Source: Crocinitomicaceae bacterium
GTDB lineage: Bacteria; Bacteroidota; Bacteroidia; Flavobacteriales_D; Crocinitomicaceae
NCBI GenBank assembly: GCA_023264075.1
Contig: JALQTG010000143.1
Location: 1-10,853, forward strand
Length of the DNA stretch: 10,853 nt
Direction: 5' to 3'
Shown: positions 1 through 7,454 of the stretch, piece after piece
How positions within the stretch are numbered: the first letter of the stretch is position 1
Layout: every line of letters starts with the position of its first letter
Notes under the pieces: generated by a model
The model's input: only the letters and a program-made list of their open reading frames with translations
Told to the model about the DNA's origin: nothing
Database searches by the model: none
Position numbers and translations under genes: made by a program

Positions 1-614
1 AAAAGGAAATCAAAGGATTCGTTACTCCTCCTAGAATTGATGACTTTCGAATCAATGAATGATCGGTAGTTACAACCACTCCTGCTCCAACGTAAGGAAA
101 ATCACTAGTCCATCCGTTGAAATCACCTCCCGCTGAAGCAGGGTCTTCACCAATTTTCCCGAAAATATCAACTGCTTGAGCACCACCCACGTTAGCAGTT
201 GTACCTTTCGCTAAAACAACAGCATCATTACCATTAAAATACATGGCATTCGATACGTTGTAATCTGGACAATAGAAGCCATCTGCTCTTACCTGCAATG
301 AATCCCATACCGGCGCCTCTTGACCTGTTCCCGCTGGATCTTGCTTATCAATAACTGCTACATATGTACTGTATGGCTGAATTGTTCCGGATAATTGAAC
401 AGCATTTGCAGCAGTAGCAGATGTTGCACCGTTAGAATAGCGCACTATCATGTATTGTCCTAAATTAATAGGTGCAGCTGTTGGATTATAAATTTCCAAT
501 GCTTTGTTGTTTGACCAACCTTCTACGTACTCGGAGATAAAAAGGTCGCTGCAATCTTGTGAGATTGCAGAAGCTCCAAGAAGTAGGCTAACCGAAAGTA
601 AAAATCGCTTCATA
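1..614 (-). CDS. Secreted lamin-tail-domain-like protein, N-terminal part (truncated by window edge)
   Basis: The frame is open on the minus strand from an ATG at 614-612 to the left edge, giving 204 codons and no stop. The N-terminus MKRFLLSVSLLLGASAISQD is a good signal peptide, with probable cleavage near residues 17-19, so the product is exported. It is followed at about residues 20-60 by CSDLFISEYVEGWSNNKALE and then IYNPT. This is the characteristic opening of the lamin-tail-like (LTD) domains found in Bacteroidetes cell-surface and secreted proteins, where a predicted beta sandwich follows the ISEY..G..NNKA.E.YN signature. The visible remainder is rich in Gly, Ala, Asn and Val, as expected for an extracellular beta domain. 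The missing C-terminus could carry a nuclease, further repeats or a type IX secretion sorting domain; none can be seen. Its catalytic or structural role is unknown. ATG 614 is chosen because the signal peptide begins there. Confidence 0.8.
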
Positions 615-980
615 TTATTTGTTTTGAGATTGTTTGCTGTGTTAAAGAACGAAAAAAAATAAGTACCCGTTTAGGGAAAGGCAGAAAAACTAAGTTTATC
701 GTATCTTCATTTTTTCTAGTTCTTATCTTCCTGTGGTTTCAGTAAACTGTGAACGTTTCTTCAAGGAGAACACAAAAAGATTTATGCTACAAAATTAAGT
801 CATTTTAACGGAAAATATATTATTGAATTATTAACAATCGATTAGTTTTCATGAACAATTTGAATTCTAGGTGACAAAACAAACGTGTTTATTGCGGTAA
901 ATCAGCGCTTGAATACAATTCTTAAATCATCGAACGTTCCAGAGATTTAATTTCATCGTATTTTAGCATAAAAATATGTT
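615..980. other. 366-base AT-rich intergenic spacer between divergent genes
   Basis: I find no credible gene or RNA here. It separates the minus-strand lamin-tail gene from the plus-strand MscS-type gene and should hold both promoters. One perfect TAnnTTTG box lies on the minus strand at 797-790, which would give the lamin-tail gene a leader of roughly 170 bases. On the plus strand only an imperfect box (TATTTTAG, 959-966) lies near the 981 start. Confidence 0.5.
790..797 (-). promoter_or_regulatory. Possible -7 promoter box for the lamin-tail gene
   Basis: On the minus strand this reads TAATTTTG, a full match to the Bacteroidetes -7 consensus TAnnTTTG. I see no clear -33 TTTG about 19 bases upstream. 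Transcription from it would start near 783-786 and leave a 5' leader of about 170 bases before the ATG at 614. In AT-rich DNA such an 8-mer can occur by chance, so this is a weak call. Confidence 0.25.
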
Positions 981-1490
981 ATGGATTTCATTGAAGGAAT
1001 AGAATGGCAGCTCGTCGAATCGGGAATCGTCATTCTACTATATGTGCTATTGCGAACGGTTTTTCACGCAATGATTGACCGCGTTGGTCAACGACTCCTT
1101 TACCAAGCACCAAGAAGAAAATTAACTAAAAAAATCATTTCTATCCTTCTTTCTTTTATCAGTATTGGAGTACTTCTATTTATCTGGGGAGTTGATCAAT
1201 CTGATTTACTCTTCTTCATATCCTCCATGCTAACCATTGTAGGTGTTGCATTCTTTGCGCAGTGGTCCATCATGTCGAACATTACTGCCACACTGATCAT
1301 ATTTTTCAATCATCCAGCTAAAATCGGAGATCATATCTCTATATTGGATAAAGAATATCAAATTGAAGGGACCATATCAGATATAGGTGTATTCTTTATG
1401 CTTATTACTACTAGTGATGGACACAAAGTATCTATCCCTAGTAATCTTTTTCTTCAAAAAATGGTTCGGCACGACTCTGGAAAGAAATAA
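981..1490 (+). CDS. Short MscS-family mechanosensitive ion channel
   Basis: A 169-residue inner-membrane protein of the small-conductance mechanosensitive channel family, which forms tension-gated pores that release solutes on hypo-osmotic shock. Hydrophobic segments are visible at about 12-28, 50-70 and 78-110. The last is the pore-lining TM3 type, with the MscS signature around AQWSIMSNITATLIIFFNHP (93-112). It runs into the family's beta domain, with KIGDHISI (114-121), IEGTISDIG (128-136) and SDGHKVSIPSNLF (145-157). The protein then stops. The cytoplasmic alpha/beta vestibule that follows in E. coli MscS (286 residues) is missing. No leftover of it appears in the 62 bases downstream, so this is a compact form and not an obvious frameshift. 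The ATG at 981 is the only sensible start. It is followed on the same strand by the glycosyltransferase gene. The exact gating role is inferred from the family. Confidence 0.85.
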   Translation: MDFIEGIEWQLVESGIVILLYVLLRTVFHAMIDRVGQRLLYQAPRRKLTKKIISILLSFISIGVLLFIWGVDQSDLLFFISSMLTIVGVAFFAQWSIMSNITATLIIFFNHPAKIGDHISILDKEYQIEGTISDIGVFFMLITTSDGHKVSIPSNLFLQKMVRHDSGKK

Positions 1491-1538
1491 TACCACATCC
1501 ATATATCACCTCCTAAAAAACAACCGAAAGGATTTCGT

Positions 1539-1546
1539 TATATTTG
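1539..1546 (+). promoter_or_regulatory. Perfect TAnnTTTG box directly before the glycosyltransferase gene
   Basis: The sequence TATATTTG matches the Bacteroidetes -7 element exactly and ends 6 bases before the ATG at 1553. If functional, transcription would begin at or next to the start codon and give a leaderless or nearly leaderless mRNA. No clear -33 TTTG is present at the expected distance, so support is limited to the box and its placement. Initiation at the TTG inside the box (1544) is an unlikely alternative. Confidence 0.35.
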
Positions 1547-1552
1547 CTCCCG

Positions 1553-2521
1553 ATGCGTCGATTCTTACTCATTCAAACAGCCTTTTTAGGAGATGTAATT
1601 CTCGCTACCCCTGTCTTATCAGAATTGAAACGTATATACCCTGACGCCCTCATCGATATTGTCGTTCGCAAAGGAAACGAACAGTTACTCGCCAACAATC
1701 CTCATCTACATACACTTTATATTTGGGATAAAAAAGAAGGGAAATATCGCTCATTATTCAAACTAATAAAAGCACTTCGGAAAAATAACTACCACGAAAT
1801 AATTACTCTTCAACGATACTCCAGTGCTGCATTAATTACACTTTTCGTTCATTCAAAGAGTAAAATAGGGTTTTCTGTTTCTAGTTGGAAATGGGTGTAC
1901 ACCAAGACAGTCACTCACTCTTTGCAGCAAGGGCAGCATGAAGTAAGTCGGAACTTAAGTACCATTCAACATCATGGCGCAAAAGGATTAGCACGCCCCG
2001 AATTATTTCCTAGTAAGGAGGATTTCGAGCATGTTTCCAACCTCAAAAAAACTACTTATTACTGCCTCGCACCTGCATCCGTTTGGTATACCAAACAGTT
2101 ACCCAAAGAAAAATGGATTGAATTGGTCGATGAACTTAGAGAAAAAGGAAATATTTATTTACTAGGTGCACCCGGGGATGAAGAACTCTGCAAGGAGATT
2201 GCAACCAATCGAGAAGAGTGTACCGTTTTAGCAGGAAAGCTCACCTTACTTCAATCCGCTGCGCTGATGCGCGATGCTCAAATGAATTTCGTCAACGACT
2301 CCGGACCTTTACATATCGCCTCAGCGATGAATGCACCGGTTCGCGCATTCTTTTGCTCAACCGTTCCTCAATTTGGATTTGGACCGTTGTCAGAGGATTC
2401 CAAAGTGATTGAATCCACCTCATCGTTGCCCTGCCGACCATGCGGTAATCATGGCCATAAAGCATGTCCAAAAGGACACTTTAAATGCGGGTTCGAGATA
2501 GATATTGCTTCAATTAATTAA
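1553..2521 (+). CDS. Family 9 glycosyltransferase (ADP-heptose:LPS heptosyltransferase type)
   Basis: A 322-residue GT-B fold transferase. Family members move heptose or a related sugar from a nucleotide donor to the growing lipopolysaccharide core on the inner face of the inner membrane. The N-terminus MRRFLLIQTAFLGDVILATP carries the GT9 acceptor-side motif LGD.ILATP; Asp14 matches the catalytic Asp of WaaC/WaaF. The C-terminal half has the donor-site motif VNDSGPLHIASAMNAPV (247-263), preceded by the LAPAS.W..K.LP..KW region (172-189). Close to the C-terminus is a four-cysteine motif (C294, C297, C305, C312), seen in other GT9 proteins. The length is normal for the family. I start at ATG 1553 because the LGD motif then sits at the usual distance; a TTG at 1544 would add three residues. 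The 3' end overlaps the convergent porin gene by 8 bases. The acceptor and the exact sugar cannot be told from sequence. Confidence 0.9.
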   Translation: MRRFLLIQTAFLGDVILATPVLSELKRIYPDALIDIVVRKGNEQLLANNPHLHTLYIWDKKEGKYRSLFKLIKALRKNNYHEIITLQRYSSAALITLFVHSKSKIGFSVSSWKWVYTKTVTHSLQQGQHEVSRNLSTIQHHGAKGLARPELFPSKEDFEHVSNLKKTTYYCLAPASVWYTKQLPKEKWIELVDELREKGNIYLLGAPGDEELCKEIATNREECTVLAGKLTLLQSAALMRDAQMNFVNDSGPLHIASAMNAPVRAFFCSTVPQFGFGPLSEDSKVIESTSSLPCRPCGNHGHKACPKGHFKCGFEIDIASIN

Positions 2522-4250
2522 AGAAATCCCAACTCAAACCTATCCTTATGAAAAAGGGCATAATAGGAAAGTTCGTGTCAATTCGATTCGTTTCTGGATT
2601 CCAAAAATAGTCGACATTTTCTGCACGAATAAAGAATCGAAATTGGGAAATTTGAAATGCCGTAAACGCATTGACCCGCATCATAGAAGGTGTAAGAAAC
2701 ACCGAAGAATTTGGATCAAGGGTACCCGTCAAATTATTGTAGGTAAAATGATTGTACTCGGTATCGTAACCTACATCCGCCCCCAATGCAAAAATCAAAC
2801 GTTTCGTTTTAAACAATTTTGTTTTATATACAATGCGATTGCGTGTTGAGAAATTGGGTTGGAAGGCAAAATTGGTTGTATTAAAACGCACCGTCGCCGA
2901 GGGATAAAAGTGAAAACTTCCAACATGTAACTCACCTTTTAAGGTCATTGCGCCTACCGATAGCAACCCTAATGTATCTTGTCGCCAGATGTTGTTGATG
3001 AAATAGAGTCCATTCGTAACATTCGTCCAATCCACTTGGGCAATCACTTTATTGGAATCACCATACGCTGCTTGACCACCGATATTCAATATTTGTTGAG
3101 CATTTAAGGTATTGAGCTGCCATTGAACATTGTTACCCGCATAGAAACGTTGATGTGGAATAGGCAACCTATTCTCGAACAATAAGCGGCCAGACACATG
3201 AAATTTATCCGCTACATCGACGGAGGCATTGGCGAGGTTAGCTAATTCACCTAATGCACCGACAGTGTTTAGGTAAAACGTATTCCGCAACTGAAAATCG
3301 CCTAATTTTACCCATAGGTTTGACTGCACGAACACTTCATTGGTATCCCGGAATTGACCTAAATTCTGGTAGCGCCACAAGCGGTGGTTTAACGTTGCGT
3401 CGAATTGAAAATAGTTACTCGAAAAATAATATCCACCCCCATTTTTTACACTTGCGGTTTGATGTTGATCTCTTGTATTAAAGGTGTCGATATAGATATT
3501 TTCGTAATTTAGACCTTGAAAATCCTGCTCTTCATATACCCGACCTGTTAATTCGTAGCGCGATTGAAACTTTAACCCTTGTCCCAAAAGGGAGTCGCCC
3601 AATAAGCGATAATAATTTTGCCAATTGACGTCAACTTTTCTTATTTCAGCCGCTCCAATCCCTTGAACAGGGATAAACTCAATTGGAAGAATGGGAAGTA
3701 AACTATCGCTTTCTATCCCTCTGTTCTCTCCATAATTATAGGAACCATAATACGCGTCAAGGTGAGTAGCGTAACGCTTTTTTTGATGAAAAAACTGAAC
3801 ATTCACATCGCTCAATGTAAAATCACTGCTGCGCAACGCTCCATTTGAGGTCACCCTATGCAAGTTAACATGTAGGTGCGTTTGTGGACGATAAAACTGA
3901 TGAAACTCCGCCTTTGTGGCTTGATTACCATATGAACCAAACGCATATTGAAAGCCTAAATGAGGAAGCCCTGTGAATACAATATTTGCTTTTCGCCGAT
4001 AGTTGAGGTAAGTAAATAAGGACGGAGAACTCGCTATTTGCTTAGAAAGATTTAATTCAATTGTTTCTCCAAAGCCACCCGCTGAGCGCAAATTTTGTTG
4101 ACCTACATTGATTGCATCCGTTGAATCAAGAGACACTCCACCAGCGCGGTACGATTGATTGATCGAATCCAATTCTGGCGTATAGAGCTTAGCTTGACCA
4201 TAAACGATCACGGGGAAAAAGAATACTATAAAGCGAAACCAATTTTGCAC
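2514..4250 (-). CDS. Outer-membrane beta-barrel, putative porin (Porin_10-like)
   Basis: A 578-residue exported protein. The first 18 residues, including NWFRFIVFFFPVIVYG and followed by Q, form a signal peptide with probable cleavage after the Gly. The mature part alternates polar and aromatic residues in strand-length runs throughout. It ends ...PFFIRIGLSWDFFN, with the terminal aromatic strand typical of barrels inserted by the BAM machinery. Length and layout (LDS-rich N-terminus, then many short strands, then an aromatic C-terminal strand) resemble the 'putative porin' family of Bacteroidetes (Porin_10). That family call is by resemblance; the barrel call is firmer. No ATG exists between the upstream in-frame stop (4265-4263) and the signal peptide. 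The possible starts are GTG at 4250 and TTG at 4256; I prefer GTG. It is divergent from bioB and convergent with the glycosyltransferase gene. The transported substrate is unknown. Confidence 0.75.
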   Translation of the reverse strand: MQNWFRFIVFFFPVIVYGQAKLYTPELDSINQSYRAGGVSLDSTDAINVGQQNLRSAGGFGETIELNLSKQIASSPSLFTYLNYRRKANIVFTGLPHLGFQYAFGSYGNQATKAEFHQFYRPQTHLHVNLHRVTSNGALRSSDFTLSDVNVQFFHQKKRYATHLDAYYGSYNYGENRGIESDSLLPILPIEFIPVQGIGAAEIRKVDVNWQNYYRLLGDSLLGQGLKFQSRYELTGRVYEEQDFQGLNYENIYIDTFNTRDQHQTASVKNGGGYYFSSNYFQFDATLNHRLWRYQNLGQFRDTNEVFVQSNLWVKLGDFQLRNTFYLNTVGALGELANLANASVDVADKFHVSGRLLFENRLPIPHQRFYAGNNVQWQLNTLNAQQILNIGGQAAYGDSNKVIAQVDWTNVTNGLYFINNIWRQDTLGLLSVGAMTLKGELHVGSFHFYPSATVRFNTTNFAFQPNFSTRNRIVYKTKLFKTKRLIFALGADVGYDTEYNHFTYNNLTGTLDPNSSVFLTPSMMRVNAFTAFQISQFRFFIRAENVDYFWNPETNRIDTNFPIMPFFIRIGLSWDFFN

Positions 4251-4294
4251 GTACAAATAAAACTAAAATTGCGCGTTTTATTGTTGAATAACTT

Positions 4295-4323
4295 GAAATT
4301 TAATTCTCACAGATAAGAAGCAA
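4295..4323 (-). promoter_or_regulatory. Possible Bacteroidetes-type promoter for the porin-like gene
   Basis: On the minus strand TTG (4323-4321) is followed after 18 bases by TAAATTTC (4302-4295), which fits TAnnTTTG with one mismatch at the last base. The spacing agrees with the -33/-7 arrangement described for Bacteroidetes sigma factors. Transcription would begin near 4288-4291, leaving about 40 bases before the GTG at 4250. Confidence 0.35.
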
Positions 4324-4371
4324 CTGAGTAAAACTTTACCTTTCAAATAACGATTATTCCTCCACAGTACT

Positions 4372-4390
4372 TATATTTGTTTTAAATTTG
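4372..4390 (+). promoter_or_regulatory. Two perfect TAnnTTTG boxes in front of bioB
   Basis: TATATTTG (4372-4379) and TAAATTTG (4383-4390) both match the -7 consensus and start 11 bases apart. The first would give a leader of about 11 bases before the ATG at 4396; the second would start transcription at or next to the ATG. No convincing -33 TTTG is seen for either. I also find no palindrome resembling a BirA or BioQ operator around them, so biotin-responsive control is not supported by the sequence. Confidence 0.45.
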
Positions 4391-4395
4391 ATTGC

Positions 4396-5490
4396 ATGAA
4401 AGTAAATCCAACATACAATACGAAAGAAGCCCTTCTTAAACTCTACAATAAACCATTATTGGAATTAGTTTTTGAAGCCGCCACAATCCATCGTCAATAT
4501 CACAATTCAAGAGAGGTTCAAATGTCCTCTTTATTGAGCATTAAAACTGGAGGATGTCCTGAGGATTGTGGATATTGTCCGCAAGCAGCGCGCTACCATA
4601 CAGATGTTGAAGCGCACAAATTATTGACTGTTGAATCAGTTGTAGAGCAAGCTAAAAATGCAAAAGCAAACGGATCCTCCAGATTATGTATGGGTGCGGC
4701 ATGGCGAGAAGTGCGCGACAATAGAGATTTTGACAGTGTGGTTGAAATGGTTCAAGCTGTGAATGACCTCGATATGGAAGTATGTTGTACACTCGGAATG
4801 TTAAACGAGGAGCAAGCGAAACGATTGAAAAATGCAGGATTATTTGCCTACAATCACAACCTTGATTCTTCGAGAGAGTTCTACAAAGATATTATCTCAA
4901 CAAGAGAATATGATAATCGCTTAGAAACCATAGAGAACGCACGAAAAGCGGGTATTACTGTTTGTTCTGGCGGTATTATTGGAATGGGTGAAGCCGTTGA
5001 AGACCGGGTAGGTATGTTGTTGAGCTACATGGAAATGGAAACTCCACCAGACTCAATTCCCATCAACGCACTGGTTGCAGTTGAAGGAACACCTCTCCAA
5101 GACCAAAAGCCTATTGAACAGTGGGAAATGATTCGCATGGTTGCCACAACTCGTATTGCCTTTCCTCAATCGGTTGTGCGTCTTTCTGCGGGTAGAACCA
5201 AAATGTCGATGGAAGCACAAGCACTTTGCTTCATGGCAGGAGCAGGAAGTATTTTCGCTGGTGATAAATTATTGACAACTCCGAACCCAGAATTCAATGA
5301 AGACAAAGAAATGTTCAATATTCTTGGATTAATTCCTAAGGAGCCATTTCAAGATGGAGAGAAACCAGTTTCTCAACCGGACGTGATTATTGAAGAAAAA
5401 AAGAAAAAAGCAGCGGAGCGACAACTCGCCCTTGAAAAGGCGCGTCAAGAAGGTTTTTCACCGAGAAAAGTAGTCTCTGTAGAGAAATAA
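4396..5490 (+). CDS. bioB: Biotin synthase (radical SAM)
   Basis: Catalyses the last step of biotin synthesis, inserting sulfur between C6 and C9 of dethiobiotin, in the cytoplasm. All expected residues are present. The radical-SAM cluster motif CPEDCGYCPQ supplies C54, C58 and C61 for the 4Fe-4S centre. The 2Fe-2S ligands are C98 (SSRLCMGAAWR), C130 (MEVCCTLGML), C190 (ITVCSGGIIGMGE) and R267 (VRLSAGRT), matching C97, C128, C188 and R260 of the E. coli enzyme. YNHNLD (152-157) and LLTTPNPE (292-299) are also typical. At 364 residues it is slightly longer than E. coli BioB (346). The extra length is a charged C-terminal tail, about 333-364, with a KKKK run. It opens a tight plus-strand cluster: its stop TAA shares one base with the ATG of bioF (TAATG), so the two are probably translationally coupled. 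Confidence 0.97.
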   Translation: MKVNPTYNTKEALLKLYNKPLLELVFEAATIHRQYHNSREVQMSSLLSIKTGGCPEDCGYCPQAARYHTDVEAHKLLTVESVVEQAKNAKANGSSRLCMGAAWREVRDNRDFDSVVEMVQAVNDLDMEVCCTLGMLNEEQAKRLKNAGLFAYNHNLDSSREFYKDIISTREYDNRLETIENARKAGITVCSGGIIGMGEAVEDRVGMLLSYMEMETPPDSIPINALVAVEGTPLQDQKPIEQWEMIRMVATTRIAFPQSVVRLSAGRTKMSMEAQALCFMAGAGSIFAGDKLLTTPNPEFNEDKEMFNILGLIPKEPFQDGEKPVSQPDVIIEEKKKKAAERQLALEKARQEGFSPRKVVSVEK

Positions 5491-6566
5491 TGACTTCCTT
5501 TCCTACACGGCTAATAAATAAACTTGAAGAACGCTCGGAGGCGGGAAACTTACGTAAATTAGCTGAACGAGATGAGGGAATCGATTTTTACTCGAATGAC
5601 TACTTAGGACTTTCCAGTTACACAACCATAGCTCATACGAGTGCGTCTAGCCCAGGAAGCTCGCGACTCATTGCTGGTACGACCAACGAACATCTCTCCT
5701 TCGAGCGTCAGTTCGCAAAGCAGTATGGTCACGAGGCAGCACTCTTATTTAACAGCGGCTATTCTGCGAATTGTGGATTATTCTCTGCGATCGGCCTAAA
5801 AGACACCGTTTTTGTTTACGACGAATTTATTCATGCGAGTATCAAAGATGGATTACGCCTGTCTTTTTCAAAGGCATTTAGCTTTAAACACAATGATGTA
5901 GCGGATGCAGAACGACTATTAAAAAAATTCAAAGGACAACACGTTTTCATTGTTGTAGAATCTTTATATTCTATGCATGGTGATTTTGCCCCATTAAAGG
6001 AAATCTCACTTTTGGCGCAGGAATATGGCGCGGATTGGATAGTTGATGAAGCTCATACTGGGGGATTGTTTTGTAAAGGAGGCTACTGTGAGTACTTATC
6101 CATTGAACCTCTGCCCTTCGCCCGTATCGTAACGTTTGGCAAAGCCTATGGTAGTCACGGAGCGTGTGTTTTGAGCGCTCAATTAGTCATCGAATACCTC
6201 ATCAATTTCTCGCGTCCATTCATTTACACAACTGCACTTAGCGTGAGCCATGTAAAAGAACTCGAAGAAAAAGTGATTCACTCAGACCTCAGCCAACACC
6301 AACATCAATTGCAGGAAAACATTTCTTACTTTCGTGCACAGTGCAAACAAACCGGGTTGATTTCAGCTCCCGCTTCCCCCATCCAAACGCTACACATCGG
6401 TGATACGCACCTTGCAAAATTGCGTGAACAGGAATGCGAGAAAAACGGAATTCATATTAAAGCAATACTAGCACCAACAGTGCCCAAAGGTTTAGAATCT
6501 TTGCGGATTTCAATCCATAGTTTTAATACACTAAAAGAAATCGATCTATTACTAGAAATCCTTTAG
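5490..6566 (+). CDS. bioF: 8-amino-7-oxononanoate synthase
   Basis: A PLP enzyme of the alpha-oxoamine synthase group that condenses pimeloyl-thioester with L-alanine, an early committed step of biotin synthesis. Visible motifs are SNDYLGLSSY (35-44), GSSRLIAGTTNEHLSFE (56-72), the FNSGYSAN.G region (87-96), VESLYSMHGDFAPL (156-169), the PLP-ring motif VDEAHTGG (185-192; Asp186, His189), and the Schiff-base lysine in FGKAYGSHGA (Lys218). SRPFIYTTALS (about 236-246) also fits the family. The 358 residues are a little short of E. coli BioF (384), with the reduction spread over loops and the N-terminus. The ATG overlaps the bioB stop by one base. Related enzymes (KBL, CAI-1 or serine palmitoyl synthases) share the fold; the bioB neighbour makes BioF by far the best reading. 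The genes for BioA and BioD are not in the window. Confidence 0.93.
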   Translation: MTSFPTRLINKLEERSEAGNLRKLAERDEGIDFYSNDYLGLSSYTTIAHTSASSPGSSRLIAGTTNEHLSFERQFAKQYGHEAALLFNSGYSANCGLFSAIGLKDTVFVYDEFIHASIKDGLRLSFSKAFSFKHNDVADAERLLKKFKGQHVFIVVESLYSMHGDFAPLKEISLLAQEYGADWIVDEAHTGGLFCKGGYCEYLSIEPLPFARIVTFGKAYGSHGACVLSAQLVIEYLINFSRPFIYTTALSVSHVKELEEKVIHSDLSQHQHQLQENISYFRAQCKQTGLISAPASPIQTLHIGDTHLAKLREQECEKNGIHIKAILAPTVPKGLESLRISIHSFNTLKEIDLLLEIL

Positions 6567-6569
6567 CTT

Positions 6570-6980
6570 ATGGAACTAGAAAACAAACAACCACTGCATG
6601 TTCGACTTAAAAGAACTCAACGTGTATCCAGAACAACGGGAGTACTTTTCGTGATAACAGCACTTGTAAGCTTTGTACTCGGCTGTTTTTTTATTATTAC
6701 CTCTTCAGATGTTCGATTTATATCCGAATTCTATGTTGTGATGGGAATACTATTATTTATACTAGCAGCAATCGTATTAGTTCCGGGGCTTCAATTTTTA
6801 AAATTCAGTGAGAATAAAATAATCAATTCTGAAGGCAGCTCTATCAATTATCGTTTCAAGACGTTGCGCAATTCACTTATTTATTTGTGTGTCATTTTTG
6901 GAATTGCAGCAGTAATCTCCTTTATAGGAGGTTCCGCTATTTTCCTGGAAGAAGTTACACGGAATTTTAGACAATATTAA
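6570..6980 (+). CDS. Small three-helix membrane protein of unknown function
   Basis: I do not recognise a named family with confidence. The 136-residue product has a basic N-terminus (RLKRTQRVSR) and three hydrophobic segments at about 22-44, 54-77 and 102-126. A short polar loop between TM2 and TM3 contains FLKFSENKI. The layout, with a conserved-looking F-K-F-S stretch after TM2 and an aligned third helix, recalls uncharacterised Bacteroidetes membrane proteins such as the DUF5362 type, but that is only a resemblance. The ATG lies 3 bases after the bioF stop and its own stop is 1 base before the next ATG, so it is almost certainly co-transcribed with bioBF. No signal peptide, lipobox or catalytic motif is seen. 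A link to biotin transport is not supported: it lacks the length and features of BioY. Confidence 0.75.
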   Translation: MELENKQPLHVRLKRTQRVSRTTGVLFVITALVSFVLGCFFIITSSDVRFISEFYVVMGILLFILAAIVLVPGLQFLKFSENKIINSEGSSINYRFKTLRNSLIYLCVIFGIAAVISFIGGSAIFLEEVTRNFRQY

Positions 6981-6981
6981 A

Positions 6982-7416
6982 ATGGATATATTAGATCAAG
7001 ATATTGAAAGGGATGACAATGAATTGAATAATACACAAGTCGTTCAGATTAAAGGAGTTTCCATTAGTTCGAGAATCTTAGGCATCACCTTTTTGTTATT
7101 AGGAACAGGTGGTGTGTTACTAGCTGCCAGCTTTTTTCTGCGCTACAACAGGTACATTGATCTAGGATGGGCGGATGATATTTCGCTCGAACTAGAACCA
7201 ATTACGCTTTTTGGTTTAGGCGGGCTGTTAGCAGTTGTTACCGGATTTTTCTTTTTTAAGTCCGGCATAAAAAGCGCTAGAGACATCCGACAGCTCAGAA
7301 ATTTATCCGACAACACCTTAGTACTATGGAATAAGTCACTAATGATGATGTCATTGACTATAAGTTTTATTGTACTCTTCATTCTATATTTAATTGTTCA
7401 ATACGGAATTGATTAA
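6982..7416 (+). CDS. Second small three-helix membrane protein, similar in layout to the preceding one
   Basis: A 144-residue protein with an acidic, hydrophilic N-terminus (about 1-27) and hydrophobic segments at about 31-53, 73-93 and 120-141. As in the previous gene, TM2 is followed by a short basic and polar linker, FFFFKSGIKSARDIRQL (90-106), before TM3. The same size and helix order in adjacent genes suggest an old tandem duplication or a two-part membrane complex, but identity by eye is low and this remains inference. Its ATG follows the upstream stop by one base, and 38 bases without an evident terminator separate it from the OmpA-type lipoprotein gene. The function is unknown. Confidence 0.75.
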   Translation: MDILDQDIERDDNELNNTQVVQIKGVSISSRILGITFLLLGTGGVLLAASFFLRYNRYIDLGWADDISLELEPITLFGLGGLLAVVTGFFFFKSGIKSARDIRQLRNLSDNTLVLWNKSLMMMSLTISFIVLFILYLIVQYGID

Positions 7417-7454
7417 TCCCAAATGCTTAAATTAGCCATCTAACATACACTAGC

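Noticed and set aside
1544..1546. TTG as the start of the glycosyltransferase
   Set aside because: ATG at 1553 is three codons downstream and places the LGD motif at the usual distance; the TTG lies inside the putative -7 box.
1387..1644. An open frame spanning the MscS-type and glycosyltransferase junction
   Set aside because: It overlaps both genes in another frame and has no family features; it does not supply the missing MscS cytoplasmic domain.
2465..2478. TGTCC-aaaa-GGACA hairpin near the end of the glycosyltransferase gene as a terminator
   Set aside because: The stem is only 5 bp, it is inside conserved coding sequence for the cysteine motif, and only a short CTTT follows.
2505..2849. 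A 114-codon plus-strand open frame opposite the porin-like gene
   Set aside because: It lies entirely across the 3' ends of two well-supported genes and its composition (many Lys, Arg, Ile, Cys) looks like antisense translation.
4372..4415. A BirA or BioQ biotin operator at bioB
   Set aside because: I looked for a long inverted repeat around the two promoter boxes and start codon and found none; the TTTG repeats are direct, not inverted.
6570..7416. The two small membrane proteins as a biotin transporter (BioY or ECF parts)
   Set aside because: Each has only three helices and about 140 residues, lacks BioY-like length and motifs, and has no ATPase partner nearby.
7428..7435. TAAATTAG as a promoter for the OmpA-type gene
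   Set aside because: One mismatch in the key TTTG and only a short spacing to the nearest upstream TTG; read-through from the upstream cluster explains expression as well.
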